Positions 7,832 through 16,631 of a DNA stretch of 64,000 bases are shown piece by piece. A program made the translations under genes and the position numbers. Below the pieces are notes generated by a model. It did no database searches. It had not been told where the DNA came from and was given only the letters and a program-made list of their open reading frames with translations. Positions within the stretch are counted from its first letter, which is position 1; each line of letters begins with the position of its first letter. The DNA comes from Candidatus Methylopumilus sp. (GTDB taxonomy: Bacteria > Pseudomonadota > Gammaproteobacteria > Burkholderiales > Methylophilaceae): NCBI GenBank assembly GCA_024640945.1, contig JAHEEA010000030.1, positions 1-64,000 of the forward strand, given 5' to 3'.

Positions 7832-8896
7832 ATGCGCCCAATTCAAGCCACTATTGATCGCAGTGCACTGACCCACAATCTAAGTGTTGTAAAAGCTACG
7901 GCTAAGCAATCTAAAGTGATGGCAGTCGTTAAAGCTAATGGTTACGGTCATGGATTACTCAACGCAGCTCAAGGCTTGGCTGCTGCAGATGCTTTTGCTG
8001 TTTTGGGATTGGATGAAGCATTGGCTTTACGTAATGCGGGATATCAGCAAGAAATACTATTGTTAGAGGGTGTTTTTTCGGCTGATGAGTTATTAACTGT
8101 CAGTGAACAAGGCATTAGTATTGTTGTGCATTGTGAAGCACAAATGGAAATGCTTGAAAACAGCCACATAAAATCAGTTTCTGTTCATTTAAAGATGAAT
8201 ACTGGCATGAATCGTTTGGGCTTTAAGTCCGAGGCATTCGAATCTGCTTTATCCCGTTTGGCTCAATGTCAGCAAGTTACAGAAATTACTTTGATGACGC
8301 ATTTTGCAACTGCTGATGAAGCGCAAGGCGTTTCAGCTCCTTTTGCTTTATTTAATCGCGTCACCGAAGGTAAATCCCATCCAAAATCCGTTGCAAATTC
8401 TGCATCTATATTACGTTTTTCTGAAACGCATCTCGATTGGGTTCGCCCAGGGATAATGCTGTATGGCTCAACGCCTGTTTCTGGTCAATCAGCTGCTAGT
8501 TTCGGCTTGCGAGCTGCTATGCATTTCACAAGTCAAATTATTGCGATACAAGTGCTAGAAACAGGCGAAAGTGTTGGTTATGGTCAACGGTTTACCGCTG
8601 ACAAAAAAATGCGTATTGGGATTGTTGCTTGTGGTTACGCTGATGGTTATCCAAGGCATGCGCCTAATGGCACACCAATTGCCGTTGACGGCTTAATGAC
8701 GCAGACCTTGGGTCGAGTGTCCATGGATATGTTATTTGTTGACTTAAGCGCACTGCCTGATGCGACAATAGGTTCTTCAGTAGAGTTATGGGGTAATCAA
8801 GTCCCTGTTGATGCTGTGGCTGAGTCTTCTGGGACTATTGGTTATGAATTGCTGTGTGCGATTGCCCCACGCGTTCCTGTGAGGGTGCTTACTTAA
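7832..8896 (+). CDS. alr: Alanine racemase
   Basis: A 354-residue PLP enzyme that makes D-alanine for peptidoglycan. Lys34 in [11 protein letters not shown] is the PLP lysine. [28 protein letters not shown] and the C-terminal [16 protein letters not shown] and [11 protein letters not shown] are all family motifs; the barrel is followed by the beta domain that contributes to the active site. dnaB-alr-radA is a frequent order in betaproteobacteria. The stop overlaps the radA start (TAATG). Confidence 0.96.
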   Translation: MRPIQATIDRSALTHNLSVVKATAKQSKVMAVVKANGYGHGLLNAAQGLAAADAFAVLGLDEALALRNAGYQQEILLLEGVFSADELLTVSEQGISIVVHCEAQMEMLENSHIKSVSVHLKMNTGMNRLGFKSEAFESALSRLAQCQQVTEITLMTHFATADEAQGVSAPFALFNRVTEGKSHPKSVANSASILRFSETHLDWVRPGIMLYGSTPVSGQSAASFGLRAAMHFTSQIIAIQVLETGESVGYGQRFTADKKMRIGIVACGYADGYPRHAPNGTPIAVDGLMTQTLGRVSMDMLFVDLSALPDATIGSSVELWGNQVPVDAVAESSGTIGYELLCAIAPRVPVRVLT

Positions 8897-10254
8897 TGGC
8901 AAAACTCAAAACTCAATATACCTGTACTGAATGTGGTGGCCTTTCACCGAAGTGGCAGGGGCAGTGTCCAAGCTGTATGGCTTGGAATGCCTTGGTTGAA
9001 ACGATTGCTGAAACATCAAGTGCTAGTCGTTTTGCGCCGTTGGCTGAAGCTAGTACCATCCAGAAATTGAAAGAGGTTGAGGCAGCAGAAACGCCAAGGC
9101 AAGCAACTGGCATCGCTGAATTCGACCGTGTGCTTGGTGGTGGATTGGTACCTGGCGGCGTTGTCCTCATTGGTGGTGACCCAGGCATCGGCAAATCCAC
9201 TTTGTTGTTGCAAACGCTTTGTCATTTGGGTGATAAAAGTAAAACGCTCTATATCAGCGGTGAGGAGTCGGCGCAGCAGATTGCAATGCGAGCTAAGCGT
9301 TTAGGTTTGGATGCATCTTCTCTGGATTTATTGGCTGAAATTAATCTCGAGAAGATTGTAGCGACATTACAGACTCATCGTCCTGATGTCGCGGTTATTG
9401 ACTCGATACAAACCGTTTATTCTGAGGCATTGCAATCAGCTCCTGGTTCTGTTGCACAGGTGCGTGAATGTTCAGCGCAGTTAACTCGCGCAGCTAAGCA
9501 GTTAGGTATTAGTGTTATTTTGGTGGGTCATGTGACGAAAGAGGGCTCTTTAGCAGGTCCCCGTGTACTTGAGCATATCGTTGATACCGTTTTATATTTT
9601 GAGGGCGATCCTAACTCTAGCTTTCGCTTGATACGTGCATTTAAAAATCGATTTGGCGCAGTCAATGAGCTGGGCGTTTTTGCAATGACAGAAAAAGGTT
9701 TGCGTGAAGTAAGCAACCCATCTGCTTTATTCCTTTCACATCATGCTGAGGAAGTTGCGGGCTCTTGTATTACCGTGACTCAAGAAGGAACACGTCCATT
9801 GTTGGTGGAAGTTCAGGCTTTGGTTGATGAAGCGCATGCACCAAATCCTAAGCGTTTGTGTGTGGGGTTGGAGCAGAACCGATTGGCGATGTTGTTAGCG
9901 GTTTTGCATCGCCATGCTGGGGTTGCTTGTTTTGATCAGGATGTTTTTGTTAATGCGGTTGGCGGAGTCAAAATTAGTGAGCCGGCAGTCGATTTGGCAG
10001 TGCTTTTATCTATCGTTTCTTCATTAAAAAACAAAGCATTAAATAATAAACTTATAGTTTTTGGTGAAGTTGGTTTGGCTGGAGAAGTCAGACCTGTTCA
10101 GCGTGGTCAAGAGCGTTTAAAAGAGGCAGCCAAACTTGGATTTACGCATGCAATCGTGCCCAAAGCCAATGCACCCAAACAGCCTATTAAAGGCATGCAA
10201 GTGTTCGCTGTTGAGCGTTTAGAACAAGCGCTCAACAAAGTTCGCGATCTTTAA
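8896..10254 (+). CDS. radA: DNA repair protein RadA (Sms)
   Basis: A 452-residue RecA/DnaB-like ATPase that drives branch migration in recombination. The N-terminal zinc finger is CTECGG...CPSC (residues 9-30), Walker A is GGDPGIGKST near residue 93, and the RadA-specific KNRFG motif is present in RAFKNRFGAVNELG. A Lon-like C-terminal domain without a protease dyad follows (HAPNPKRLCVGLEQNR, VFGEVGLAGEVRPV). ATG 8896 is used because the zinc finger follows directly and the start overlaps the alr stop; the longer frame from 8854 lies inside alr. It converges with the next gene, one base apart, with no terminator between. Confidence 0.96.
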   Translation: MAKLKTQYTCTECGGLSPKWQGQCPSCMAWNALVETIAETSSASRFAPLAEASTIQKLKEVEAAETPRQATGIAEFDRVLGGGLVPGGVVLIGGDPGIGKSTLLLQTLCHLGDKSKTLYISGEESAQQIAMRAKRLGLDASSLDLLAEINLEKIVATLQTHRPDVAVIDSIQTVYSEALQSAPGSVAQVRECSAQLTRAAKQLGISVILVGHVTKEGSLAGPRVLEHIVDTVLYFEGDPNSSFRLIRAFKNRFGAVNELGVFAMTEKGLREVSNPSALFLSHHAEEVAGSCITVTQEGTRPLLVEVQALVDEAHAPNPKRLCVGLEQNRLAMLLAVLHRHAGVACFDQDVFVNAVGGVKISEPAVDLAVLLSIVSSLKNKALNNKLIVFGEVGLAGEVRPVQRGQERLKEAAKLGFTHAIVPKANAPKQPIKGMQVFAVERLEQALNKVRDL

Positions 10255-10255
10255 T

Positions 10256-10993
10256 TTAGCAATTAAAAACTTGCCCTGAGATGCCTTTGGCATCACTTCC
10301 CATTAAATACAAATAAGTTGGCATGACGCTTTCTGTCGTTGCTAAGTTGTTGTGTACTTCACCAGGATGAGTTTTTTTACGTTGAGGGCTTTGGAGTCCG
10401 CCAGGAACAATTGTGTTTAGTCGTAGATTGGGATGTTTTTCTAGCTCTAAAGCCCAAGTTTTCATCATGGCATCTGCTGCAACTTTACTGATGCCATGAC
10501 TACCCCAGTAAGCTTTATGGTCTTGTGCTGAATTATTTGATGTGAAAACAACAGACGCATCTGCAGCACGTGTTAATAGAGGTAAGCAAGCTTTAGTTAG
10601 TGCAAAAGGTGCTGTCACGTTAACTCGAAACATTCGATCAAATTGTTCCATGGTCTGAATTTCCAGTGGGCTTAAGTTATCAAAGTGTGTTGCGTTATGC
10701 AGGATGCCGTCTAGTCGGCCCAAAGATTGATAAATGCCTTCTGCCATTGCCTTAAAGTCATCTTCATTCGCTTTTTCTAAGTCCATGGGAAATATCAGTG
10801 GTTCAGGATTTTTTTCTGCGACGATTTCATCGTAAGTAGCCTCAAGTTTTTTTGTACTACGGCCTAGTAAAATCACTGTTGCACCTTGTTGTGCGAAAGT
10901 TAAAGCCGCCGTTTTTCCTATACCTTGACCTGCACCTGTCACTAGGATAACGCGGTCTTTGAGATGTTGATTTGGTGCTTGGTAGTTTTTCAT
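10256..10993 (-). CDS. YciK-like short-chain dehydrogenase with His for the catalytic Tyr
   Basis: A 245-residue Rossmann-fold SDR. VTGAGQGIGKTAA (about 19-31) is the NAD(P)-binding glycine motif, LHNAT replaces the common NNAG strand-4 motif, and the overall pattern resembles YciK of gammaproteobacteria. Where SDRs have Y-x3-K, this protein reads WGSHGISKVA; the codon is CAT, so His replaces the catalytic Tyr while Lys is kept. A Tyr three residues earlier (AYWGSH) is out of register. It lies 43 bases downstream of hpnE on the same strand and probably belongs to the hpnCDE transcript. The substrate is unknown; catalysis may be altered or lost. Confidence 0.75.
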   Translation of the reverse strand: MKNYQAPNQHLKDRVILVTGAGQGIGKTAALTFAQQGATVILLGRSTKKLEATYDEIVAEKNPEPLIFPMDLEKANEDDFKAMAEGIYQSLGRLDGILHNATHFDNLSPLEIQTMEQFDRMFRVNVTAPFALTKACLPLLTRAADASVVFTSNNSAQDHKAYWGSHGISKVAADAMMKTWALELEKHPNLRLNTIVPGGLQSPQRKKTHPGEVHNNLATTESVMPTYLYLMGSDAKGISGQVFNC

Positions 10994-11036
10994 GGTGCTT
11001 ATACTGTGAATGATGTAAAAATTTGATGAGATTGTC

Positions 11037-12329
11037 TCATGATTGCAGAATTAATTGGGCTGCAGATAAGCCGCTTTGAATAGCGCCTTCTATCGTTGCA
11101 GGGTAATTGCCTTCGGTATAATCACCTGCTAAATATAAGTTTTGAATAGTCGTTTTTTGCTGGGGCCGTTTTAAGTTTGCAGTACAAGCAAATGTCGCTC
11201 TTTTTTCAGCAATAACCTTATGCCATTTCGGGCTCGGAAGATTGGGAAAAGCGGTTTTTAACTCAGCAATTACTTCATTAGCCAAGGCTTCGTGCGTCAG
11301 TTTTTGATGTTCGCCTTTTGCGCTAATGATGACTGCAATCAAGCCTTTTTGACCATTCAATTGGCCTCGATCGAATACCCATTGGCTCATTGTCTTTGTT
11401 AAACCTATCATTACTTGTGGCAGTTTTACGTCATGAGGATATTGCAAATAAACGGTATAGATTGGCTCGTAAGTAAATTTGGTCACTAAGTCAGTCGCTA
11501 CCATTTCTCCTAGAGGTTCTATCATCTCAGCAAGTCTAAACGGCGCTACGGCTAAAATGACATGGGTGAAATTTGAGCCATTCACTGTAAAATCATGATT
11601 AACTTTCTCAAGCTGTTTTACATGGCTGTTAAGCTTTATTTCCCCTTGGTGGGCTCTAATGAAATCTGCCAATGGTTCCGCCAGTAGGTTTGATAAATCA
11701 TTGCGCGGTAACAATAGATCGCTGTCAGTTTTTTTCTGATTGAAACTGTCTTTTAGGACGTTTGAGTAAATTTGCGAGCTAGCAGCGTTTATGGGTGTAT
11801 TAAGCGCCGCCAAGCATAAAGGCTCCCAAAGATGTCGAATAAGATAGCTGGGCTGCTTAAAGCGCTTTAGTAGCTCATTTAGAGGTATGTCTTGATCTAA
11901 TTTGAAGTTAATCCGTTTTAGCTGAATCAAAAAACGAATTGCTAAGTAACGTTCCGACCAGTTTAAGCCTTTGCAAGTCAGTAAGCCCATTAATAAATTG
12001 AATGGGGCAGGTAGTGATTTGTATGATTTTAGATGTATGGCATGGAGCATGTTGAGATTGAGTGATTGTCTCAGTAGGGATTCTTCAGCATTCAATCCAA
12101 TTTTTTTCATCAATCGTAATGTTTGATGATAAGCACCCAATAAAATATGCTGGCCATTATCTAAGATGAGGCCTTTCCAGTGAACGCTTCTGGCCCTTCC
12201 TCCAAGTTGAGGCGCGGTCTCGAATACAGTGGCTTTGATTCCGTGCGAACTTAATTCACTTGCTGCAGCAAGTCCAGCAAGGCCGCCGCCAATAATAGCT
12301 ACCTTAATATTTGATGAATTAAGTTCCAT
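11037..12329 (-). CDS. hpnE: Hydroxysqualene dehydroxylase HpnE
   Basis: A 430-residue FAD-dependent oxidoreductase of the amine oxidase/phytoene desaturase type. The N-terminal dinucleotide fold KVAIIGGGLAGLAAASEL (residues 9-26) is followed by FETAPQLGGRARS, and the C-terminal LYLAGDYTEGNYPATIEGA closes the FAD site. HpnE reduces hydroxysqualene to squalene, the last step of the HpnC-HpnD-HpnE route. hpnD ends seven bases upstream, so the genes are co-transcribed. Squalene is the substrate for hopanoid cyclisation; no cyclase gene is in this window. Confidence 0.92.
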   Translation of the reverse strand: MELNSSNIKVAIIGGGLAGLAAASELSSHGIKATVFETAPQLGGRARSVHWKGLILDNGQHILLGAYHQTLRLMKKIGLNAEESLLRQSLNLNMLHAIHLKSYKSLPAPFNLLMGLLTCKGLNWSERYLAIRFLIQLKRINFKLDQDIPLNELLKRFKQPSYLIRHLWEPLCLAALNTPINAASSQIYSNVLKDSFNQKKTDSDLLLPRNDLSNLLAEPLADFIRAHQGEIKLNSHVKQLEKVNHDFTVNGSNFTHVILAVAPFRLAEMIEPLGEMVATDLVTKFTYEPIYTVYLQYPHDVKLPQVMIGLTKTMSQWVFDRGQLNGQKGLIAVIISAKGEHQKLTHEALANEVIAELKTAFPNLPSPKWHKVIAEKRATFACTANLKRPQQKTTIQNLYLAGDYTEGNYPATIEGAIQSGLSAAQLILQS

Positions 12330-12336
12330 CGGTTTT

Positions 12337-13173
12337 CTAATATTTTATAAAGGTTTTCCATGCCAGCCAGAACTTACGAAGTGGCGGCAATGAGATTCTG
12401 GCATTGAGCACTTGCGTTGGATTGTCTGCTTTTATTTCACGAAGTAGGGTGCGATAGATTGCGGCCATCATGAGTCCTGTTCGTTGCGTTTTTCTATCCC
12501 CTACTGGTAATTCACGCAATGCACGATCATAAAAAGTTTCTGCACGCTCTATCTGAAAATCTAGAAGTGCTTTAATTTTATCTGACGCTTGGCTATTGAG
12601 AATTTCAGCTTCAGTCACCCCGAATTTTTTGAGTTCATCTAAAGGAAGGTAAATGCGGTTTCTACGTGCATCTTCGCCGACGTCGCGGATGATATTCGTG
12701 AGTTGTAATGCTATGCCTAAGTCATGAGCATATTTGAGTGTTTTGCGATCTTTAAAGCCAAAAATTTGCACGGATAGTAAACCAACAACGCTTGCCACAC
12801 GGTAGCAATAAAGTTGTAATTGTTTGAAGTCAGCATAGCGATTTTGATCTAAATCCATTTCCATGCCGTCGATAATCTCTAAAAAATGTTCTTGATCGAG
12901 TTGGTGACGATTAATGGCCTCTGCTAAAGCTTTGCTCACTGGGTGTTGAGGCTTGCCTGCATATAAATTACCGATTTCTGTACGCCACCAAGCAAGCTTA
13001 ATTCTAGCGACTGATAGGTCTTTACATTCGTCGGCGATATCGTCCACTTCTCTACAAAATGCATAAAGAGCGGTAATTGCCTGCCGTTTAGCTTTAGGTA
13101 GAAATAAAAAGCTGTAATAAAAGCTGGATCCGCTAGCTGCGGCTTTTTCTTTGCAGTATTCGTTAGGTGTCAT
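12337..13173 (-). CDS. hpnD: Presqualene diphosphate synthase HpnD
   Basis: A 278-residue member of the squalene/phytoene synthase family. The first Asp-rich motif is CREVDDIADE (about 40-49) and the second is DVGEDARRNRIYLP (about 164-177), binding Mg2+ and farnesyl diphosphate. HpnD joins two farnesyl diphosphates to presqualene diphosphate. The N-terminus MTPNEYCKEKAAASGSSFYYSFLFLP is typical. It sits 11 bases after hpnC and seven before hpnE in the conserved order. Confidence 0.94.
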   Translation of the reverse strand: MTPNEYCKEKAAASGSSFYYSFLFLPKAKRQAITALYAFCREVDDIADECKDLSVARIKLAWWRTEIGNLYAGKPQHPVSKALAEAINRHQLDQEHFLEIIDGMEMDLDQNRYADFKQLQLYCYRVASVVGLLSVQIFGFKDRKTLKYAHDLGIALQLTNIIRDVGEDARRNRIYLPLDELKKFGVTEAEILNSQASDKIKALLDFQIERAETFYDRALRELPVGDRKTQRTGLMMAAIYRTLLREIKADNPTQVLNARISLPPLRKFWLAWKTFIKY

Positions 13174-13184
13174 CTAGATGGATC

Positions 13185-14054
13185 TTATTTTTTGGTGGCG
13201 GCGCGATAAGCCATATACAGCCAATCTTTTTTATTTAAGCTTGGGCGATGATTAAAAATATCACCGTGTGCTTGATGTAGTTTTTTTAAGATTCGTTCAC
13301 CGCCAGCAATCATCATTCGCATTTCAAAACCTATGCGTCCTGGTAGTGCCAGTCCAAGCGGGGCGCCGGCTTGTAGAAGTTTTCTGGCACGATTGATTTG
13401 AAACTCCATCATGAGTGACCATGTACCACTATTATCTTTTTTGTTGATTTGCGTTTCAGTCACTTTGTAGTGATTGAGTTCATCTTGCGGTAGATAAATG
13501 CGATTTTTTTTAATATCTATTGCGATATCTTGTAAGAAGTTAATGAGTTGTAGGGCGCTACATATGGCATCTGCCATTCCGATGTTTTTTGCGCTATCTT
13601 GACCATATAACTTCAATAGCAAGCGCCCAATTGGATTGGCTGATAAGCGGCAGTAAGACATGACTTCACCAAAATTTTCATAACGCGTTTTAGTGACGTC
13701 TTGAGTAAATGCATTGAGTAAATCATAGAAGGGATCAAGCCCTAAGTTTTTTGCTTCAATCATCGCCGCCAATGCAACAAATAAATCGGTCTGTGGATTT
13801 TTTTTTGCTTTGATTAAGTCAAGTTCAGCTTTAAAGCCATTTAACAGTGTAATTCTTTCGGATGGGCTTAAATTACCCTCATCTGCAAAATCATCAGCTT
13901 GTCTGGCAAATGCGTAAATCAGACCAATTGAATCACGTAAATTTCTTGGCAGCAGAATTGATGCAACTGGAAAATTTTCGTAATGTTTTGAAGCTAGCTT
14001 TAAACTGGCTTGGGTCGTGGCTTTAATATTCATATGTGTTTTAGAGTATGCCAT
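13185..14054 (-). CDS. hpnC: Hydroxysqualene synthase HpnC
   Basis: A 289-residue squalene/phytoene synthase-family enzyme with ARQADDFADEG (first Asp-rich motif) and QDIAIDIKKNRIYLP (second). HYENFPVASILLP near residue 24 is the HpnC-type N-terminus. It converts presqualene diphosphate to hydroxysqualene, which HpnE then reduces. The start could be ATG 14054 or the internal Met seven codons later; neither has a strong ribosome site. First gene of the minus-strand squalene operon, divergent from the phosphorylase gene across 63 bases. Confidence 0.93.
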   Translation of the reverse strand: MAYSKTHMNIKATTQASLKLASKHYENFPVASILLPRNLRDSIGLIYAFARQADDFADEGNLSPSERITLLNGFKAELDLIKAKKNPQTDLFVALAAMIEAKNLGLDPFYDLLNAFTQDVTKTRYENFGEVMSYCRLSANPIGRLLLKLYGQDSAKNIGMADAICSALQLINFLQDIAIDIKKNRIYLPQDELNHYKVTETQINKKDNSGTWSLMMEFQINRARKLLQAGAPLGLALPGRIGFEMRMMIAGGERILKKLHQAHGDIFNHRPSLNKKDWLYMAYRAATKK

Positions 14055-14087
14055 AAAAACATGAGCGCGATAATCATTGGATTGCGC

Positions 14088-14093
14088 TACAAT
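14088..14093 (+). promoter_or_regulatory. -10-like element in the hpnC/phosphorylase divergent region
   Basis: TACAAT lies 24 bases before the phosphorylase ATG in a 63-base divergent spacer. A -35 match is not convincing and no Shine-Dalgarno sequence is visible before the start. Confidence 0.3.
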
Positions 14094-14117
14094 TTACTTA
14101 TTATCTCAATGGCTTGA

Positions 14118-14885
14118 ATGGAAAATATGTTAGGTATTATTGGTGGAACGGGCTTGGGCTCCTTGGAACATCTTACTATTACTAGACGTCAGATTATTAG
14201 AACGCCTTATGGAGAGCCTTCTGGTCCAATTACCTTTGGAGAAGTGAATGGTAAGACATTGGTATTTTTAGCACGGCACGGCAATGGCCATACTATTCCT
14301 CCTCATGGAATTAATTATCGTGCGAATATTTGGGCATTAAAGTCAGTTGGCGTTAAGGATATCGTTGCTGTTGCTACTGTTGGTGGGATTCATCCCGATT
14401 TAGGGCCACAAAAAATAGCCGTTCCTAATCAGATTATTGATTATACGCATGGACGTAAAAATACTTACTTTGATGGATTGAGTGAGGAGAGCGGTCAAGT
14501 TGTTACACATATTGATTTTACTGAGCCTTACAGCCAAAAATTAAGAGCACTTATTTTGCTGGCAGCATCCAATTTAAATCAGCAAGTGATGGATGGATGC
14601 GTTTATGCAGCCGTTCAAGGGCCTAGGTTAGAAACCGCGGCTGAAATTAATCGTTTAGAGCGTGATGGAGCTGATATTGTTGGGATGACTGGGATGCCAG
14701 AAGCAGCCTTGGCACGTGAGCAGGGCCTTAATTATGCAGCAATTTGTCCTGTAGCAAATTATGCAGCTGGCCGAGGAAGTAGTTTGCACGGCATTAAGTA
14801 TGACGAAATTAGTGATGTGTTAGATAAAACAATGCTTCTTGTTTGTCAGATGATTGCTGAAGTGGTGACATGTTATGGCCGTTAG
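14118..14885 (+). CDS. S-methyl-5'-thioinosine/thioadenosine phosphorylase family
   Basis: A 255-residue purine nucleoside phosphorylase of the MTAP/PNP family: [11 protein letters not shown] near the N-terminus, [20 protein letters not shown] (phosphate and ribose site), [14 protein letters not shown] and [13 protein letters not shown]. Instead of the Asp-containing base-binding loop of adenosine-specific MTAP, it reads [11 protein letters not shown]. The Asn is what 6-oxopurine enzymes have, so S-methyl-5'-thioinosine is the likelier substrate (as in the Pseudomonas enzyme). It salvages the methylthioribose left from polyamine or quorum-signal synthesis. It overlaps def by 11 bases. Start at ATG 14118 or 14127. 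Confidence 0.85.
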   Translation: MENMLGIIGGTGLGSLEHLTITRRQIIRTPYGEPSGPITFGEVNGKTLVFLARHGNGHTIPPHGINYRANIWALKSVGVKDIVAVATVGGIHPDLGPQKIAVPNQIIDYTHGRKNTYFDGLSEESGQVVTHIDFTEPYSQKLRALILLAASNLNQQVMDGCVYAAVQGPRLETAAEINRLERDGADIVGMTGMPEAALAREQGLNYAAICPVANYAAGRGSSLHGIKYDEISDVLDKTMLLVCQMIAEVVTCYGR

Positions 14886-15408
14886 GCCTGTCCTTCGAAT
14901 GGGTGATCCTCTGTTGCTTCAATCTGCAGCAGTTGTTGGGACTTTTGATACGCCTGAGTTGCATGCATTGATTAATGATATGCAAGATACGATGCAGCAT
15001 ATGAACGGTGCAGGAATAGCTGCGCCTCAAATTGGCGTGAGTCAGCGAGTCGTTATTTTTGGTGTTGGGCGCAACCCTAGGTATCCAGATGCAGAACAAG
15101 TGCCTTATACCGTTCTGATTAACCCAGTGCTGACTTTTGTTGGGGATGAGATGGAAGACGGTTGGGAAGGATGCCTCTCTGTTCCAGGTATGCGTGGGAT
15201 TGTTCCAAGATATCAACGATTGCACTACAAGGGCTTTGATCAATATGGTCAGGTAATTGATCGTTTGGTCAGTGGATTTCATGCGAGAGTGGTTCAGCAT
15301 GAATGTGATCATTTAGATGGCATTTTATATCCTATGAGAATTCAAGATCTTAGGCAATTTGGATACACAGATGTACTTTTTCCTGATTCAGATATAGCAG
15401 ACGACTAA
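14875..15408 (+). CDS. def: Peptide deformylase
   Basis: A 177-residue metallo-hydrolase that removes the formyl group from nascent proteins. All three motifs are intact: [10 protein letters not shown] (about 44-53), EGCLSVPG (about 101-108, Cys metal ligand) and QHECDHLDG (about 142-150, the HExxH ligands). The start overlaps the end of the phosphorylase gene, which indicates coupling. It is not beside fmt as in many bacteria, so it may be one of several def copies in the genome. Confidence 0.95.
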   Translation: MAVRPVLRMGDPLLLQSAAVVGTFDTPELHALINDMQDTMQHMNGAGIAAPQIGVSQRVVIFGVGRNPRYPDAEQVPYTVLINPVLTFVGDEMEDGWEGCLSVPGMRGIVPRYQRLHYKGFDQYGQVIDRLVSGFHARVVQHECDHLDGILYPMRIQDLRQFGYTDVLFPDSDIADD

Positions 15409-15415
15409 ATTCTGG

Positions 15416-15424
15416 TGTTATAAT
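15416..15424 (+). promoter_or_regulatory. Extended -10 promoter of tRNA-Ser
   Basis: TGTTATAAT is a perfect extended -10 (TGn plus TATAAT) ending 36 bases before the mature tRNA. No clear -35 is seen, as expected for extended -10 promoters. Confidence 0.6.
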
Positions 15425-15460
15425 GCCGCCCTTAGCAACGATATGTCGCTGAAAAAAGAC

Positions 15461-15550
15461 GGAAGAGTGGCAGAGCGGTTTAATGCTACAGTCTTGAAAA
15501 CTGTCGTGGGTTCACGCCCACCGTGAGTTCGAATCTCACCTCTTCCGCCA
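15461..15550 (+). tRNA. tRNA-Ser(UGA)
   Basis: 90 nt including an encoded CCA. Acceptor GGAAGAG pairs with CTCTTCC, the anticodon stem ACAGT/ACTGT encloses CTTGAAA with anticodon TGA at 15495-15497, a long class II variable arm (GTGGGTTCACGCCCAC) is present, and the T loop is TTCGAAT. A terminator follows. Confidence 0.97.
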
Positions 15551-15557
15551 GAATGTC

Positions 15558-15584
15558 AAAAAAGCGCCCATATGGCGCTTTTTT
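15558..15584 (+). terminator. Terminator after tRNA-Ser
   Basis: AAAAAAGCGCC and GGCGCTTTTTT pair around a CATAT loop. Confidence 0.9.
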
Positions 15585-15607
15585 CATTTGTATTTTATAT
15601 AGATAAT

Positions 15608-15636
15608 AAAAAAGGGAGCCAATGGCTCCCTTTTTT
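15608..15636. terminator. Bidirectional terminator between tRNA-Ser and the HU gene
   Basis: GGGAGCC (15614-15620) and GGCTCCC (15624-15630) form a stem flanked by six A and six T, so it can terminate from either side. Its main user is the HU gene, which ends 13 bases away on the minus strand. Confidence 0.9.
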
Positions 15637-15648
15637 ATTAAGCAGCAA

Positions 15649-15924
15649 TTATTTATTAACTGCGTCTTTTAATGCTTTGCCTGCTGAGAAAGCTGGAGCT
15701 TTACGAGCAGCGATTTTCAATTCAGCGCCAGTACGTGGGTTACGGCCAGTACGTGCAGCACGTTTAGATACTTTGAATGTACCGAAACCGATTAAAGTTA
15801 CAGTGTCACCTTTTTTAAGTGCTGTAGTGATAGCGTCTGTCGCTGCATCTAATGCGCGGCCAGCTGCTGCTTTTGAAAGGTCTGCACTTGCTGCAATAGC
15901 GTTGATTAATTCAGATTTATTCAT
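15649..15924 (-). CDS. hup: DNA-binding protein HU
   Basis: A 91-residue histone-like protein: [48 protein letters not shown] (the DNA-embracing arm with NPRTG) and [23 protein letters not shown] bends and compacts DNA as a dimer. ATG 15924 is preceded by GGAG at 15935-15938, and the ten-residue longer frame from 15954 is not family-like. Strong RBS, preferred codons and a strong terminator suggest high expression. Unlike many proteobacteria, it does not follow lon here. Confidence 0.96.
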   Translation of the reverse strand: MNKSELINAIAASADLSKAAAGRALDAATDAITTALKKGDTVTLIGFGTFKVSKRAARTGRNPRTGAELKIAARKAPAFSAGKALKDAVNK

Positions 15925-16228
15925 GTTTATTATCTCCTTGGGATTAATGATCAAAACAAGCAGTAATACTTTGCTATTTAATTTGCTTTAAGTCAACTGC
16001 CAAAGCTTTACCTAGCCACGTGTCTTGTATTTCGGGGGAATTATTATTCCCTTGGAAGCGATATTAACGGTTTTTTCGGCTTGTGGCATTATTTTTCTGA
16101 TAAAATTCGCTCCGGTTTTATATGAATTCTTAAAGTCGTGATTGAATGATGTTAACTATCTGATTGTTAAATCTAAAAAACACGGGTTTTAAAATTTTTA
16201 TTAATGATATACAAAGATAGGAAAAATA
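15925..16228. other. 304-base divergent intergenic region with a small inverted repeat
   Basis: No gene is visible. It must hold the promoters for HU (minus) and the cupin gene (plus). GGGAAT (16036-16041) and ATTCCC (16046-16051) form a six-base dyad around TATT. TAAAAT at 16101-16106 and again at 16190-16195 are -10-like for the plus strand, and TTGTTA at 16164-16169 is a weak -35. I see no known riboswitch. Confidence 0.5.
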
Positions 16229-16522
16229 ATGAGCAAAATTACTATTGATCACGCACCAACTCCAGAACGTTTGAAAGAATTAGGCGTTTCAAACTGGGCA
16301 ATTTGGGAAAAAGAAGTATCTAAATTCCCAATCGACTTCGGTTCTACAGAATCAGCTTTTGTATTAGAAGGTGAAATCTTAGTGACACCTAAAGGCGGTA
16401 CACCAGTACGTATCGTTGCCGGTGACTTGGTTTCATTCCATGCTGGTTTAGATAGCCAATGGGAAGTTGTTAAGCCATTACGTAAACACTATAGCTATGA
16501 CTTTCCACAAGGTGTTGTTTAA
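16229..16522 (+). CDS. Small single-domain cupin protein
   Basis: A 97-residue cupin of the type found in (S)-ureidoglycine aminohydrolase-like small cupins: WAIWEKEVSKFPIDF, ESAFVLEGEILVTPKGG (cupin motif 1, with Glu but not the full His pair) and VRIVAGDLVSFHAGLDSQWEVV (motif 2). Such proteins bind a metal or small ligand in a beta barrel; no substrate can be assigned. Codons are strongly biased to those of the ribosomal protein genes (GGT, CGT, GAA, CCA), and a strong terminator follows, so it is probably abundant. No operon partner. Confidence 0.85.
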   Translation: MSKITIDHAPTPERLKELGVSNWAIWEKEVSKFPIDFGSTESAFVLEGEILVTPKGGTPVRIVAGDLVSFHAGLDSQWEVVKPLRKHYSYDFPQGVV

Positions 16523-16562
16523 GTCTTTAAGCATAAAAGCTTGGGTTTAATACTCAGCCAAT

Positions 16563-16596
16563 AAAAAAGGGCGCTTAGATTAAGCGCCCTTTTTTT
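16563..16596. terminator. Bidirectional terminator between the cupin gene and efp
   Basis: GGGCGCTTA and TAAGCGCCC pair around GAT, flanked by A6 and T7, serving the converging cupin and efp genes. Confidence 0.92.
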
Positions 16597-16631
16597 AACT
16601 ATCACATTGCTGTGAAAGGTTATTCAATGAC

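Noticed and set aside
14809-15312. Minus-strand frame of 167 codons opposite def
   Set aside because: The plus strand encodes peptide deformylase with all three motifs; the antisense reading has no domain and no ribosome site.
15572-15991. Plus-strand frame of 139 codons opposite HU
   Set aside because: It is the complement of the HU gene, which is unmistakable and has a proper start and terminator.
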